Assembly (NCBI GenBank): GCA_011032825.1
Contig: JAADJZ010000036.1
Location: 62,001 to 126,000, forward strand
Reading direction: 5' to 3'
Origin: Massariosphaeria phaeospora
Taxonomy: Eukaryota > Ascomycota > Dothideomycetes > Pleosporales
DNA: 64,000 nucleotides
Positions within the stretch are counted from its first letter, which is position 1. Every line of letters begins with the position of its first letter. The position numbers were made by a program, and so were the translations under genes. Shown one piece after another: positions 30,835-44,560 of the stretch. Under the pieces are notes generated by a model, which did not search any database, had not been told where the DNA came from, and worked only from the letters and a program-made list of their open reading frames with translations.

Positions 30835-33800
30835 GTTATACGCTAACTATGCTATTAGTAAAAGTTTTACTTAATTAGTTTGTTATTTGTTGCTGTATAT
30901 CTTTAGATATGTTTTTATAGTTTAATTTGTTTTTTCTATTTACCTATTTGTTTGTAAATAATACGCTGTTGATAGCTTGCGTTTTGTTTTAATTGCAGCT
31001 AACAAAGTTGTTTAATAGTTTAATATAAAAAGCTTGTTTTTGTTACTAATAATTAATTTAAGTATTCTATAGTATTAGATAAGTCGATTTAAAAAAATAA
31101 ATTCTAGTTGTTGCGCAGTATACGTATTTATAAAAAGTACTATTTTCGCGTACTTAGCAAATTAGTTAACTATAACTATAATAGCGTTGTAAGCTATTTC
31201 TATAGTAGAGTTCTTTAACAAAAGTAATTTTATTACGAAATCTATAGAAATATTAGTTTAAAGCTTGTTTAGTAGTTTTAAAGCTTGCATTTCTTTGTAT
31301 AGTACGTAGGTACTATGTTTGTTCTTCTAATAGTCTATACATTTTTTAATAATTGCAGTAACTTTGTTTTTTATTCTGCTAAACTTGTAGTTTTGTTTAA
31401 TAAGTTTTATTATTCGTGTAATTTTAGAGTAACTGTAAACTAAGTTATTGTAATGTTGTTGTATAATTGCTTTTTGCAATTTTTTTAAAACTGTAATTGT
31501 AGTTTTTAAAAGTACATTTAGTATTCTAGCTAGTTTTAGTAATTCGTTTTAGTTAACCTTAAGTATTGCGGTGTTGATAATTTTTTTTATTTTAGCAATA
31601 TTATATTGTCGGCTAAGAGCGTTAGCTTTGCCGTTGTTTTTTTTTAGTGTGTACACAATTTTGAACTTGTACTAGCTTAATATTTCTAACTATCTAACTT
31701 GTTTTTAGTTGAGTACTTTAGTAGTTGTAAAATTAACTAAGTTTTTGTAATTCGTAAATATTGTAAGTTTTAAGTAGCTTTTTGCGTAGAATTTTTAATG
31801 CTGTAAGCATGTAACAATAGCTAGCAGCTCTTTGTCGTACACGTTGTATTGTTTTTTAAGTTTTAAAAACTTGCGTAAATAGTAAGCAATAAAGTGCTAT
31901 TTGCTTTTGTGCAATTAACTAGCACATTTTTTTAGCGCAAAATCTAACGCGTTGGTTTTAAAGCGTAAAAGTTATTTTACTTAAAATATTTAAAAGCATA
32001 GTAAACTAATGCTTGCGTTTTTAAGCTGTTAAAAAGCTTTTTTTGCTTTTTTGCTTTATGCGAAAGCTGTATTTTTTCGCGTAAGCTTTGTTAAAAGTAT
32101 AGCAATTTTCAAGTAGTTTTTAATAAACTGTTAATTAAAGTTTAAAAACTTTAAAAAAAATTAAATTTCTTTAACGTTCTTAGGTTGTAGCTATTTTTTA
32201 ACTACTTTAATTTTGTTTTTGCTTATGCGTACTTCGTTCGCTTTTACTATGTATTTAAAAAATGCAACTTTGCGCTTGTAAAATTCGCACTTTTTTAGTT
32301 TAAGTTAAAAGTTAAACTAGTTAAAGCACTTTAGTACTATTTTAACATGTTTAACATAGTCTTTTTAAGTTTTAAAATAGATAAAGATGTCGTTTAGATA
32401 AGCAACAACAAAGATATCTAAGTGCATTTTTAACACGTTGTTAATAAGCTTTTAAAAAGTTGCTAAAGCGTTTGTAAGCTTAAATAGCATAACAGTGTAT
32501 TTGTAATATTTGTATCTCGTTCAAAACGCTGTTTTCTATTTTTTACTTTTTTTAATTTTAATAAAGTAGTAACTATCTTGTAAGTTAAGCGCTGTAAAGA
32601 CTTTTGCGTAAAATAATTAATTCTGTAGTTCCGTAATATTTAGTAAAAAGTATTAATTTTTAACTGTAATGTTGTTAAGTTTTTAATAGTTAACGCATAG
32701 TCGTAGTACGCCGTTTTTTTTTAGTACAAAAATAATTAAGTATTCTGCAAGTAACTATAATAGTCGTATGTAACTTTTTTTAAAGTTATTTTTAATGTAA
32801 TCGCAAAGTGTGCTTAACTTTTTTTTTAATAGTTTATAAATTAAGCTAAAAGTTAGTTGCTTTTTTTTTTGTAAAACAATTTTGTAGTTTTAAAGCTTGT
32901 GTTTTAGTAATACTTCTGCATCTACTACTTTTTAAAAGAAATATTTAAACTTTTTGTACTTGTAGAGTATTTTTAAAAGTGCGCTAATTTTTTTCTTTAC
33001 TTTAACTAGTTAATTTAAAAGCTTTAAGTTGGTATTTGTTAAGTTAAACTTTTGTATTCTAAAGCTGTTCTTTGTTAATGCAATTATATTAATTGTGTTT
33101 TTATTTGCTATTAAACTTTGCTAATGCGTAGGCATAGTGTTAAAAGCGCTAGTTCTACAACACTTTAGCAAAAGCGTATTCTTTCTTTAGTTAATCTAAA
33201 AGTTGTGCTTTTTTAACTAAAAAAGTTTTAAAATAATATTGTAGATAGCTAGTCTAAAGACGTTAAAAGCTAACTTCTTTTAGTGTTATTTAATGTGCAA
33301 CAGTACATTACGTATTTTGTATGTAACTATTAGTTGCGCTTGTATAAGCTATTCGTTGGCGCTAGCAAGTAAATAAAGCTATTGTTTCTTTAGTAAGTGT
33401 AAACTAGCTACAAATACTGCTTAAGCAAAAACAAAGTTATTCTATGCTTCTATGTCGATTAAGGCTTTTATTAAGTAACCGTTAAGCTTTACTAAAAGCT
33501 TAATTTGTTTTGCTAAGTTAATTACGTTAATCTGTTTAACTTTAAAGTTAAGCGTTGCTAGCTTAAAAAAAAACTTTGTGCTAAATTTGTTAACTTTCTT
33601 GAAAGTTTAATGCTGTGCGCAGTTAGAGTGTAGGTAAGTTTGCTACTAAGCTTAAATGCAGTTGTTATTTACAAGCATTTGCATTGCGAGTAGTTCTACT
33701 AAGTTGTTTTTGCTTAAAAAGTATAGTATGTTGCGTTTGTTTTATAAATAGTATTCGCAAGTATTGTTTTTGCACTTAAACTATTTTTAAGAGCAGAATT

Positions 33801-35315
33801 AGCTTTTTCTTTTAAAAAACTATTTTGTGCTTTGCTTGTTAAAGTAATAAGTAAAATAGTAGTTGTAAAAGCACACTATTTATAACATTTTCGCGTGTTT
33901 TAGATTTTAGTAGTTTAAGTAGTACTGTAGTTTGTAAGAGTTTGCGTTGTCGCGTTTTTTTTTAAAGCATTGTTAAGATTTTTTTGCTGCTTTATCGTGC
34001 TAGTGTTTTTTAGTAGCTAATTTGTTTAGATCTAAAAGTAGAATGTTTTTTTTAGAGTATTTTGTTTTTTTAAGCTTCTAATAGATTTCTTTTTTGTTTT
34101 TCTTTGTAAGCTATTAATTAGGCTTGTTAAGATATTTCTACACTGCTTCGTTGTAATTAGCTACATCGTCTTAAAGTAAAATATTAGATTAATAGATTTT
34201 TCGTACTTGTTTTTTTCTAGTAATCTAATCTCTGTGTGCCGTAGAATTTAGTGGATTTAGTTACTTATCTAGTAACTTATATTCTTTGTCTATCGAAAAG
34301 TTAGTATTGTTACAAAGTAATTTTTTTTTAGCTAAACTTATCTCTTTAGGTAACTATTCTCTCTAATCCTTAACATCTATAAAAGTAATTACTTTTTATT
34401 CTTTATTAATACTAGTTGTAGTATTAGACAGTACGTTTAACTATTAAACGATTTTGTTTTTTTAGTAACAGTTGCTAGAGATGTAGCCTAGCTTGCTACA
34501 ATTATAGCAAGTTCTTGTTTTTTTGCTATACTTTAATTGTTTGTTAATTAGTTTGCTTTTGTTGAAGTTGTTGAGGTGTATAAGTTTGTATTTTTAAGCT
34601 AAGTTGTATACGCTTACTAAGCGTAAGTGTTAAGTTTATACTTAACGCTAGCTAGTGTTAAGTATATAACTTCTATTGCTTTTTAGTACGTAAAACTTTG
34701 CTTTAGCTTGCATTTTAATTGCGAGTTCGTACAACTTATTATTAAAGCAAATTAATTTTTTAATTAAGTTGTCTAAAGTGTCTGTAGCTGCTTTAGAGCG
34801 TATTAGTTTTGCTTTGATATTGTTTTTTAGCCTTTGCTTGTACATGCGCATAAGTGCTTTGTCGTTCTAGTTAGTTTAAATAGAGTACTGTTAAAATAGG
34901 TTAGCGTAGTTTTTAGCTAACTTAGTCTAGCGCATTTGTTAAATAGTTTTTTCTGCGATAGCGAGTTTGTTAGCAATTGCGTAAAATTGTTGCAGCTTGT
35001 TTTTAAATACAGCGCGATTTTTGAACATGCATGTAATTATGTTTTCGTTGTTATTGCTATCTAGATATTTTTTTAAGTAAAGTTAAACTTACTTAAAAGC
35101 TGTTTTTTTTATGTAAAAAGCTATTAGAGATGTCTTGTTAATGTCGTCGACATAGTTATTTTTAAACTTAAAAAAAAAGTTGAACTAGAGTAACTAGTTT
35201 TTTAGCTTCAAGCGATTTTTATAGTAAAAGTTAAGCTTCGCTACTTTCGTACTACTAGTGCGAGTATAAAGAGAAGTAGTTATTAAAGTATTATTTATTT
35301 TAAAAGTCTTTAATA
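30835..35315 (-). pseudogene. gag-pol relic of the outer gypsy element
   Basis: The interior of the outer element right of the nested insertion. The minus strand reads RT blocks near 32,340-32,620: TRYKYYKYTVMLFKLTNALA, then HLDIFVVAYLNDIFIYFKT (YLDD changed to YLND). A NNGKANALSRQ tether is near 31,610 and gag sequence at 34,648-34,851 (AATDTLDNLIKKLICFNNKL). All frames are broken by TAA/TAG. Confidence 0.8.
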
Positions 35316-35535
35316 TGTAAAGGCTAAGCAGACTTAGAAAAGTTGTTTATTAAGCTTAAGTTAGTTTTTAGGAAATAAGTAAGTTTAATAGACTAAAAGA
35401 AGTTGTATAGCGTTTAATACTAAAGTAGTAGCAAGCTTCGTTTTGCAAAGAGTATAAAAGTCAAAGTAAAAGTCAACTTAGTAAATTGAAATTGAAAACG
35501 ATAAGCTATAAAAGTTTATTGTTTTAACTATATAC
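35316..35535 (-). repeat. 5' LTR of the outer gypsy element
   Basis: Direct repeat of 22,090-22,309. Confidence 0.85.
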
Positions 35536-36833
35536 TAAGCTTGTTCTAGAGATTCTAGAAGTTCTAAACGTTTTAGAGTTTCAAAGTTATTTGAAATTCT
35601 TTAAAACTCGTAGACTGTTACGTAATCTACTAATACAAAGTTTTTAAGTCGTAGGTACTTAGTAAGCTTAGTGTTTTCTAATAAACTAGCGTAGCTTTGC
35701 TTAGTAAAACCTAGATTGTAATAGTTAGCTTAAACTAGTCTAGTACGTAGGTTAAGCATTGCTTTAAGTTTACAATAAAGTTTAATTGCAAGTACAATTA
35801 TAAAAAAGCGCATTGCAAAAACTTAAAAGTTATTTAAAGCTAGTTTAGCTTAGTAGCTAATATTAAAGCTAAGTATAGTATTTAGAATAAAAATACGTAC
35901 AACTTTAACAAAACAGGTTTTATAATAGGCTAGATAATAACTAAAGCAGTTGTTATAGCTTTAGAAAAACGAGAATAGCTAAAGGCAATACAGCAAGGTA
36001 GTAGAAAATAAACAATAGTTATTTAAAGCATTAACGCAACAAAGTAAGCTATTCTACTTTTTATTATTTTTAAAAGCTACTATTACTTTTCTGCTTAGTA
36101 CAAAGAAAAAAATTTGCTTTAAAACTAGGTTATTGTAGTTTTTAAAAATAGCTAGACAACAAATAAGCTTAGCTTGCAGTAGTTAAAGCACTTTAATAAG
36201 TATACAAAAAAAAAAGTAGTTAGTGCTTACTAACTACTTGCAATTGCTAGCTATAAAAGCTATAACTCGCTCGCATTCTAGCAATACTACAAAAAAAACA
36301 AGATTATTACTATTTATATGCTTTCGCACTTATCGCACTTTTTGCAGCTTTTTAATGTAAGTTGTTTTGCTTCTCTAAAGAAAGCGTACAAGCGCTAAGC
36401 TAAAAAAATTTTGCGCAACTAAATTACTTACATTACAAAACTTAAGTTTTTACTATACTTTATACGCGCTTATAATGTAGCAATTACTTTTAGTAATATT
36501 CAAAAAAAGTTTTAAAGCGCTAGATTAGTTTTATTTAACTTAAAACAAGTTATAACAGCTTTTAACGTCTAGTTGCGTACTCTATTACTACTACTATTTA
36601 TTAACAACAAGCTTTAGTAGTTGCAAACTTTAAGTAATACTTTTAAACTAAAGTTGCAATTAACGCTTGTAAAAGCAAAAATTTAAAAGTATATAAATAG
36701 CTTACTAACGTTTATAGTAAAAGCCTTTAAAAAAGTTTTAAAAAAAGTAGCTATTATTGCGCACAAACTAGTGTTAGCGCAAAAAAAAATTGCAAAGCTT
36801 TAAGTAGCAAATAAAGCTACTACGCAACGTAGA

Positions 36834-37121
36834 TAAAAGAGAATCGCCAAAGATAGCTAGTTCCAAATGTAGAATATAATAAATTCAATAGAGTTTATCT
36901 ACAGCGCAGATAGAAAAGCTCTATATACTTTATAGTTAGTTAGCTTCTAAAGCACTTGCGAAGCGCTTTTGAAAGCTATGTAAAAACTCAATACCGCAAG
37001 GCTTTCGTTAACTAGAAACTAGCGAGGCTTTTTTAGGTATCGTCAAAGCTGTTACGTACAGCGTTAATAGCTACTAAAGTTCTACGACTAAAGCAATTTA
37101 TAAAGCTTTTAGCTTATTACA
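36834..37121 (-). repeat. 3' LTR, chromodomain element copy A
   Basis: 288 bp. On the minus strand it starts TGTAATAAGC and ends near CGATTCTCTTTTA. Same LTR as 42,508-42,795, 49,626-49,913 and 55,290-55,578. Confidence 0.9.
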
Positions 37122-40100
37122 TAAGCTTTTTTTTTAATTTGTAGCAATTTACTTACTTCGTTAGCGTTCTAGCGTTCTTTCTAAAGGCGTGCTGTTTTGA
37201 AAGTTTTTTAGCAATTTTCTATTGGCGTTCTAGTAAGCTGCCGAAAATTCTTGCTAAGTAGATAAAGCTTTTGTGTTTTCGAGTTCTAGCGCTAGTTTCT
37301 ATGTAAGCTAGTTATAGCTAGTCTATTTAACCTAATATTCTAGCTTTTAGCTTTTTTTAACTTTTTTCTAGCGCTTGCTTGTAATGCGCTTGACTAGCTA
37401 TTTTTACTTACTTTCTACGGTAACGCTTTCTAGGCGCTAATTAAATACTATCTAGCTTTTCAAAAAATTATCTACTGCAAGTCTAAGCTTATTTATTAGA
37501 AATGTTAGATTTATCTTAGAAAGTGTGTTTAAAACTACGTTGCCTAAAAACTTAACTTGTAAAACTGTATATTTGCTATTTTTCTAGTCTAGTTTCTTGC
37601 TTAGGCGCTTATTAGAGATGTGTTTTTTGTATTGCAACTACACTTTATCTTCTATTTAAAGCAGCAGCGCTTTTTTTTTATGTTAATTTGCTTGTTTTTT
37701 TTGCTTTTGTTAAGCCTCCGCTATAGCAGCTTACGCGAAGTCGATAACTTTTTTTATTTTTTTAGCTATTTCCGCTGCGCTTCGCTGAGAGTCTAAAGTT
37801 GCCTAGTAGAGCGTATCCGCCTTTTTCTTTGCTTAAAGCTAAATTAAGTTCATCTCGTAACTATGCTAGAAAAAGAAAGAGCTTACTTTTGTTAACACTG
37901 CTTTTCGCTTTTAAATTGCAATTTGTACAATAGAGCATAGCTGCGCTTAGTTTTTTTAGTTCTAATTTACAAACGGCCTTAAGATAGTTTTAATTATTAA
38001 ATTTGCTTTTTTTGTAGCTTCGTTAGTTTCTGGGTGAAAAGCTGTAGATAGCTGCTTTACAATCTTAAGCTCTTTGCAAAGCGTTTTCTAGAATTCACTT
38101 ACAAATTATGCTTTTTAGTTAAAAACAATAGCGTTAAAGAGCTAGTAGTAGGCTACTACTTTTTTAATAAATACCTTTGCTACAGTTGCTGCGTTAATTT
38201 TCGCTATAAAAATCAAGATTATATTTTTGCTTAATTAGTTCGTAATAACTAGTAGATTCGTGCACTTTTCGCTTTTTAACAGGTTAGTAATAAAGTCTAT
38301 AAAAAGTTCTTTCTAGATTTTATTTAGAACGAGAAGCGAGTAAAGAAAACTACTTTTTATTTTTTGCTATAGTTTTACTCGTTTACATGCATCGCAGTTA
38401 GCAATGTACTATTAAATGTCCAAAGTTATTCTTAGCTAGAAGAAATTTCTTTTAAGAATATTGTAAGTGTTTTTTTTGCTAAAGTGCTTTGCAATAAGTA
38501 AGTTGTAAACTTCAAAGATTAATCTAGTGCGCAGTTAATACGTTTTCGGCACTTATTTCTTTTTTTAGTAAAAAAGCGTGTCGTTTTTAATAGCGCAATT
38601 TGCTAAAAACGCTTTTAATTAAAAGCCTAAAAGAAACTTCTTACGAGTACTTTCTTTAGTTTAGCTTTTTTTTACGGCCTCTAAGGCTTTTTAGTATAAA
38701 TCGTTTTTTTAAACTCTTTTATTTTAAAGTTTATTTAAGAACAGCTTTTTTGCATTATTCTTAGAATTGTTTTTTGTACTAGTATTTTTTTCTTGTCTAG
38801 CAGCATTTCGTCTAGAATTTGTAGCATTCTACTCTTTAAAGCTTGCACTTTTAATCTAAAAAAAAACATTTTGCTTTAAAGCTTCTGCTACATTTGCTTT
38901 GTAAAAAGCATTAAGCTTACTAGCGAGTATATTTAGCGTTGGAATTAAAGTGCTATAAAGCAGAAACGCGCGAATTACGCTTAGAGTTTTTTTTGTAATA
39001 TTATTCTCGTTTAACACACTAGTTAGTTTGAAAAGTTAAAATTTACAGCTTTTTAGCTAAACATTGTTCTAGTTTTAAAAGAAATTCTGCTTTTTCTGTA
39101 AAAAAGCGTTTGCTTTTTTATTAGCTACTTTAAGGCGGTACACAAACTTTAGATTGTATTTAAAAAAAATATTCGCTTAGCGAACATGTTGCTCTATTAG
39201 TAACCTTGCTGTAGTAAAGTACAAAAAGTTTTTGTAATTAGTGTAAACTATAATTTTTAGCACTGCTTTAAGCTTTGCTTTTTATTTAGTAATGCATTTA
39301 ATTACTGCTAATAATTCTTTGTTGTAAATAGTGTAGTTGAACTTTGCAAGTAACATTTTAGCAAAGTAGTAAGCAGCTACTCGCTACAAGTTGTTTTTTG
39401 CTTTTTAAAAAAGCGCTTTTTTGATAGCTATTCTCAAAGCGTCTGCTTTAATAGCAGTTTTTAAATCGAAGTCAAAATAGGCTAATAATAGCCTAGATAT
39501 GAATTCTTTTTTAAGCGTGTTAAACGCTTCTTGTTGTTTAAGCTTCTAACAGAATTCAACGCTTTTTTTTGTTAACTTTGTTAGTAGAAAAACAATTGCA
39601 GAAAAGGCACAAATAAACTGCTAGTAAAAGTTTGCAAAACCAACGAAGCTTTGCACTTTTTTAACTAAAGTTAAAGCTTTTTATTTAAAAATCGCGCGGA
39701 CTTTTTTTAGATCTATGCTAATTCTTTTGCTTACTTTAATAATAAAACTAAAGTATTTAGTTTTAGTTACTTTAAACTTGCATTTTTTAATATCGAGTTG
39801 TAACCTCGCTTTTTTTAACTTGTTAACAACTTCTTTAACACGTTGCTAGTAGTTTTTTTAAAAACTTTTAAAGTAGATAAGTATATTATCTAAGTATGCA
39901 AAAGCGTTAACGTTAATGTAATTACGCAAAGTGTAGTTAATAAACTACTAAAACGTACTTAAAGCGTTAGCGAAGCTAAATAGGCAAACTATTTATTCGT
40001 ATAATTTAAATCTTGTATAGAAAGCTGTTTTCTACTTGTTTTCTTTAGCAATTTAGACTTTGTAAAAAGCCTAGATAACGTTTAGCTTAGTAAACTATTT

Positions 40101-42507
40101 AGCTTAGCTAATCTAATTTAGAGTTTCGTGAATTAAAGGCAGCAAGTATTAGTTTTTTTTCGTAATAGCGTTAAGCGCTTGATAGTCTACGCAAAAGCGT
40201 AGCTCTCTACTAGATTTCTTTGCAAACAACACTAGCGCTTTAGCCTAAAAGCAACTTACTCTAATAAACTCGCAATTTAAATGCGCAGTAAGCTGCTTTT
40301 GCAAAACTAATAGTTTGTTTTTAAATATGTTATACAAAAGTTTCTATAAAACCTTTGCTTCTTTCTCGTTTTTTTTAATTAGTTCAATGCCGTAGTTCAT
40401 TAGGCTTTGGTAAAAAAATAATTTGTTAGCTTTAAACTACATAAACGCTGTATACTAATCTTTTATCTAGTTAAGCAACGTTAAGCGTAGGTTAACTACT
40501 ACTTTAGTTTAAAAAGCTTTCTAAATGTTCGCTATAAACGCAGCGAAGATTTTAACGCTAGAGTTTTTTTTTTTAAACTATTATATTATTATTTTAAACG
40601 CGGCTGTAGACACTTGCTAGAGCTTTTGTCTAAGCTTTTTTTTTTCTAGCTCCGCACGCGTGTTTTGATTAAATAGATGAAAATTAATTTCTTTGCTAAA
40701 GCTAGCGTTACTTAGCTTTCGTTTATTTATAAGCGCTTTAGAATAATATCGTATTTATTATTTTTAGTTATAACGTACGCTTAAACTGTTTGTTCGTACT
40801 CGTTTAGGTTTATTGTAAATTAAGCGGCTTTTGTAACTTTAACAACTTGTTTGCTAATGCCTACTACAAGCCTTTCTTTTATTAAAATACGCAAAAAACA
40901 GTTTTTTTTACAAAACTTTTTGCTAACAAAACTATAAGTAGTGCACCCGAAGTTGAGCATTGCTAAAGCAAAAATAGATTAATTAATAATTGCGTGTACT
41001 GTAAGTAGTTTCCTGTCTAGCTAGCGCTAGCAAAACTTTAAAAACTTATCTAATAAAGAAACTGTGTTCTTTTTCTACTACTTCTAACCGCGTTTTTAGT
41101 TAGAAGTGTTTAGTTTTCTAAGTTTTTAAATTCGAAAACTTTCTTAACTTTTGCTGTCGTCTTAACTAGTTTAGAAGTTGCTTTTTAAGTTATAGCAAGC
41201 TTTTTTAGAGCTGCGAGCTTACATTTATTAAACATGTAAGTTACTAAACTATATTAGAAGCAAAAGTAATTTTCTTGTTGTTTCGTTATTTTTGCGTTGT
41301 TTGCCTATTTGGCTCGCTTTTTTTTCTTGTTGTTAGTAGCTGCGCGAACTGCTTAGGTAGCAGCTTTAGTTGCTAGCTTTTAGTTTATAGCCTTTGTGTT
41401 GCTTATTGATTAATTTAGTACTATTTACTACTAGTTGTTTGCTTTTGCGCAGTTTAGGTTTTTTTTAATCTAAGTAACTTGTTTTATTAAGTTCTAAAGT
41501 TGCTATGCTAAAGAAACAATAACGCTAACTATTTTGTTTTGTAAATTAGCGCGAAGTCTTGCTTTGTACTAGTTCTTTAATGTAGTTACGTTGCTTATTA
41601 TTTTTGCGTTGTACGCAAAGCGCATGAATCTTTTATTGTACTTTTAAAAAAACATTTTCTTCTACTTAAAAGCGAAGAGTTGGTTGAGCGCTTTCTACGC
41701 TTGCATATAGTTTTGGTAGTACTTGTTAAAGTACTTCTAGAACTTTCTTGCTATTTCGTTATAGTGTTTCTAATACTAGGCGAGTTTAGTAGTAGCTGCT
41801 TGCTTTGTTAAGTAGTTGTAGATATAGCTGCATAAGTTCTTAATTAGATTCTTGTTATTAAGCATTTTGTTTTTTACCTAGACTTTGAACTGTCTATAGT
41901 TTAACTTTGTTCTATTAAACTAAGCTAGGTTAGGCATTTTATTGCGCTTTGTAATTAGCATAGAAGCTGTTGAAATACTAAAAGAAGTTAGTAGTGTTGC
42001 TAGCGTAGCTCTTTTTTCTTTCTAAAGAACCTAAACCTAGTTTTGCAGTATTTCGATAAGTGCTTGAACTCGCGCACTTTTGTTAACTAGTTGCTTGGAA
42101 TTTAAGAGTCCTGCGAAAGCTAGCTTCGCTGCTAGTAGCTAGTTGCTCGTTATTTCTTTAAGTAGTTCTATTACGAGTTTCGTAACGAATATTTTTGAGT
42201 ATGTAGCTTTCGCCGCATTAAAACGAATTTTTTAAGTTTCTACATTAAGTTCGTCGTTATCTATTAGCTTTTGTAAAGCTTTTTTAATTGCTTTGCTACT
42301 TTAGCTTTTACTTTCTAGCCTACGAGCTTCTACAACTAGCATCTAAATATACTTATTTTAGATACTATCTATTATAGCGATTTAGTTTTAAAAACCTTTT
42401 TCGCTGCGTCGTAGAGTATTTCTAGTAAGTTGTTGTTAACTTTCGAAAGTATTGTACTCTTTGAAAATCTCACGATCTTTACTGCGTAAGAATTAATCGA
42501 ATTTAAA

Positions 42508-42795
42508 TAAAAAAAAATCGCCAAAGATAGCTAGTTCTAAATGTAGAATATAATAAATTTAATAGAGTTTATCTACAGCGCGAACAGAAGAGCTCTATAT
42601 ACTTTATAGTTAGTTAGCTTTTAAAGCACTTGCGAAGCGCTTTTAAAAGCTATGTAAAAACTTAATACCGCAAAGCTTTTGTTAACTAGAAACTAGCGAA
42701 GCTTTTTTAGGTATCGTTGAAGCTGTTACGTACAGCGTTAATAGCTACTAAAGTTCTACGACTAAAGCAATTCATAAAGCTTTCAGCCTATTACA
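42508..42795 (-). repeat. 5' LTR, chromodomain element copy A
   Basis: 288 bp. On the minus strand it starts TGTAATAGGCTG. Its outer end is followed by GTAGA. Confidence 0.9.
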
Positions 42796-43165
42796 GTAGA
42801 TTGCATAAAAAAAAGCAAGTTTAAGCAAAAAAAAACTTTAATAGTTAAAAATAAAGCTTGTTTAACTACTCTAAAAGAGTTTAGAGCGCGTAGTAATAAA
42901 AAAAAGCTAAAAACGCAAGTGCGCGCTAAAGTAGGTAAACTATTTTAAAAGTAGTGTAAATAGTGTAGTTAAACTAGGCATAACGCACGTACGTGTAAGC
43001 AAATAGCAAAAGTAAACTTTAAATAATATTTTAAGTTAAATTGCTTTATATAGAGCTAAAGTAAGTTGTTTTGCGCTAGAATAAAGTAGTTTTGATAGAA
43101 ACTTAGTAAAAGTGTTCGGCGAACTCGTGTGTTTAGCGAGCCCGTAAAGTACATTACAATATAAA

Positions 43166-44560
43166 TAAAAAAAAGCTTCGCAATTAAAGTGCTTGCAAAG
43201 TTAAAAAGAATTTTTAGCAAAGAAGCTTATACACGTAAGCGTGTAAACTTAGCTTTTCAAAATAGCTTTCGTAAGTAGATAACACTATTAGCGTTAATTT
43301 GCGCTAATAGCACTGCGCTACTACTAGCTATTATCTATCTAGCTGCTAAAGAAAACGTATAAGCTAGCTAAGTTGAGAATATCAAGCTTAGTATTTATAC
43401 AGTACATTTCACGACTTCTCTATTAAGCTAGACAAACAATGAAATAAACTTTGCGTAGCTAGAACAAGTTTTTAATTGCTATACAAAGCAAAAAGTACAA
43501 CGAAAATAGCAATTACTTATTATTAACAAGCACGGCAGCTATGTAACAATCGATTTCATTAACTTTTGCAATAAAAATAGAATACTACTTTGTATATTTC
43601 TTTTGCATTTAAGTTATACGCTGCAACTACTAAATGTTAAATACTTTAGTTTACTAGCATCTAACTATAGTTAAGAGCTTACAAAACACTTTTATACATT
43701 GCTTAAATAGATTTCAATTAATAAAAGCTACTTCTTTTTATTATTCTAAGGCGCCTAAAGCTTTACATTTAACAAAAAGCTAATACTTAGCTCGTTTAAA
43801 GCTACTAGCATATTGCTACTCAATTCAAATAAAATACTTAATAGGTTTAAGCTATTAACACTAAATAGCTTAGAATCGTTAGAATTATCTACTTTAGTCT
43901 ACTTAGAAAGCGATTAGCAGAAAATAAAAACGTTGATTAATAAATCTATAGAGAATACGCACTTTAAGAAAACGCGCAAAGTAATAAAAACTCTTTACTA
44001 CTTTGTAGCTTAAAACGAGCTTCTACACTATAAAATAGCTGCTATAAAAAAAGCTTTACAGAAAAAAAAGCAACGTTTTACAAAGCGTAAAGCTTTACTT
44101 TTACAACAGCATTAGAAGTATTATAAAAGTACTATTTTCTAGTTACTTCGTGCTAAAAAAGAAGTAGAGAAATGATATAAAAATTTTCAACGCTTTGCAC
44201 ATAAAAAAAAGCTTGCAAAAGCTAATAAAAAAAAGCTTTAAAACAATAATAAGCTACTTAAGAAAAAGTTTGCAAAGAAAAAGCGTGTAGCGCGAGAAGC
44301 AGCTAAGTTAGTGCAAAAGAAAAAAAAAGCTAAGAAAGCTAAACAAGCAGCTGCGCGCGGACAAGAAAAATAGCGCTAAAAAAAAAAAACGCTTAAAAAG
44401 CTCTACAATTATTCTAAAAAAGCAAGAAAGTAGCTTTAAAGCTTTTTATTAAGTAGAAAAAACGTGCGCGTCGTGCTAAAGGTGCTAGAAATAGTAAGTT
44501 GTTTAATGTAGCTACGCTAGCTGCAGCGCTTACTGTTAACTTTTGCAAGCGCAAAATTAC
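43166..44560 (+). pseudogene. Fot1/pogo-like transposase relic (copy 4, divergent)
   Basis: The plus strand reads QLLIINKHGSYVTIDFINFC near 43,510 (family WRLLIIDGHGSHVT) and RILLCIFLLHLSYTLQLLNVKYFSLL near 43,580 (family PPHSTHTLQPLDVVCFSPL). These are the second and third DDE_1 boxes with Asp changed to Asn and stops between. A Lys-rich C-terminal part runs to about 44,500. It is a different subfamily from copy 3. Confidence 0.75.

Larger units (their letters stand above)
22090..35535 (-). mobile_element. outer Ty3/gypsy LTR retrotransposon (host of a nested element)
   Basis: Bounded by direct repeats 22,090-22,309 and 35,316-35,535 (both about 220 bp) and interrupted by a 7.1-kb insertion at 23,707-30,834, so the element itself is about 6.3 kb. 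The sense strand is minus. Gag-like sequence is at 34,000-35,280, including an open stretch at 34,648-34,851 with TDTLDNLIKK and NNKLYEL. The reverse transcriptase is at about 32,330-32,640, with the box changed to YLND. A GKANALSRQ-type RNase H/tether segment is near 31,610. No target-site duplication was found at the outer ends; the flanks are two Fot1 fragments in opposite orientation. Confidence 0.8.
36834..42795 (-). mobile_element. chromodomain Ty3/gypsy element, copy A, TSD GTAGA
   Basis: 5,962 bp with 288-bp LTRs (36,834-37,121 and 42,508-42,795). They are flanked by a perfect 5-bp duplication GTAGA (36,829-36,833 and 42,796-42,800). Minus orientation. It is collinear in reverse with copy B at 49,626-55,578: gag with knuckle near 41,230-41,290, protease, reverse transcriptase about 39,850-40,200, RNase H about 39,200-39,500, integrase about 37,900-38,500, chromodomain near the 3' LTR. 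It is inserted in Fot1 copy 3. All frames carry many stops. Confidence 0.9.
35536..43165 (+). pseudogene. Fot1/pogo transposase relic (copy 3), split by a retrotransposon
   Basis: The coding parts are 35,536-36,833 and 42,801-43,165. The first part reads YNFNKTGFIIG near 35,905, a VIQSINATKQAIPLFIIF-like block, LKHFNKYTKKK, an AIAGYKSYNSLAF box, then LFNVSCFASLKKAY and ITKLKFLLYF, all Fot1/pogo DDE_1 landmarks. The second part continues with a Lys-rich stretch and the C-terminal zinc knuckle (family RCGKCGETGHNARTC; here C-K-C-S-TRHNARTC) near 42,955. The chromodomain gypsy at 36,834-42,795 interrupts the frame, with a GTAGA duplication on both sides. Decayed by stops. Confidence 0.85.

Noticed and set aside
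34648..34851. 67-codon minus-strand ORF as a possible small gene
   Set aside because: It matches retrotransposon gag (TDTLDNLI, NNKLYEL) within the outer gypsy element.
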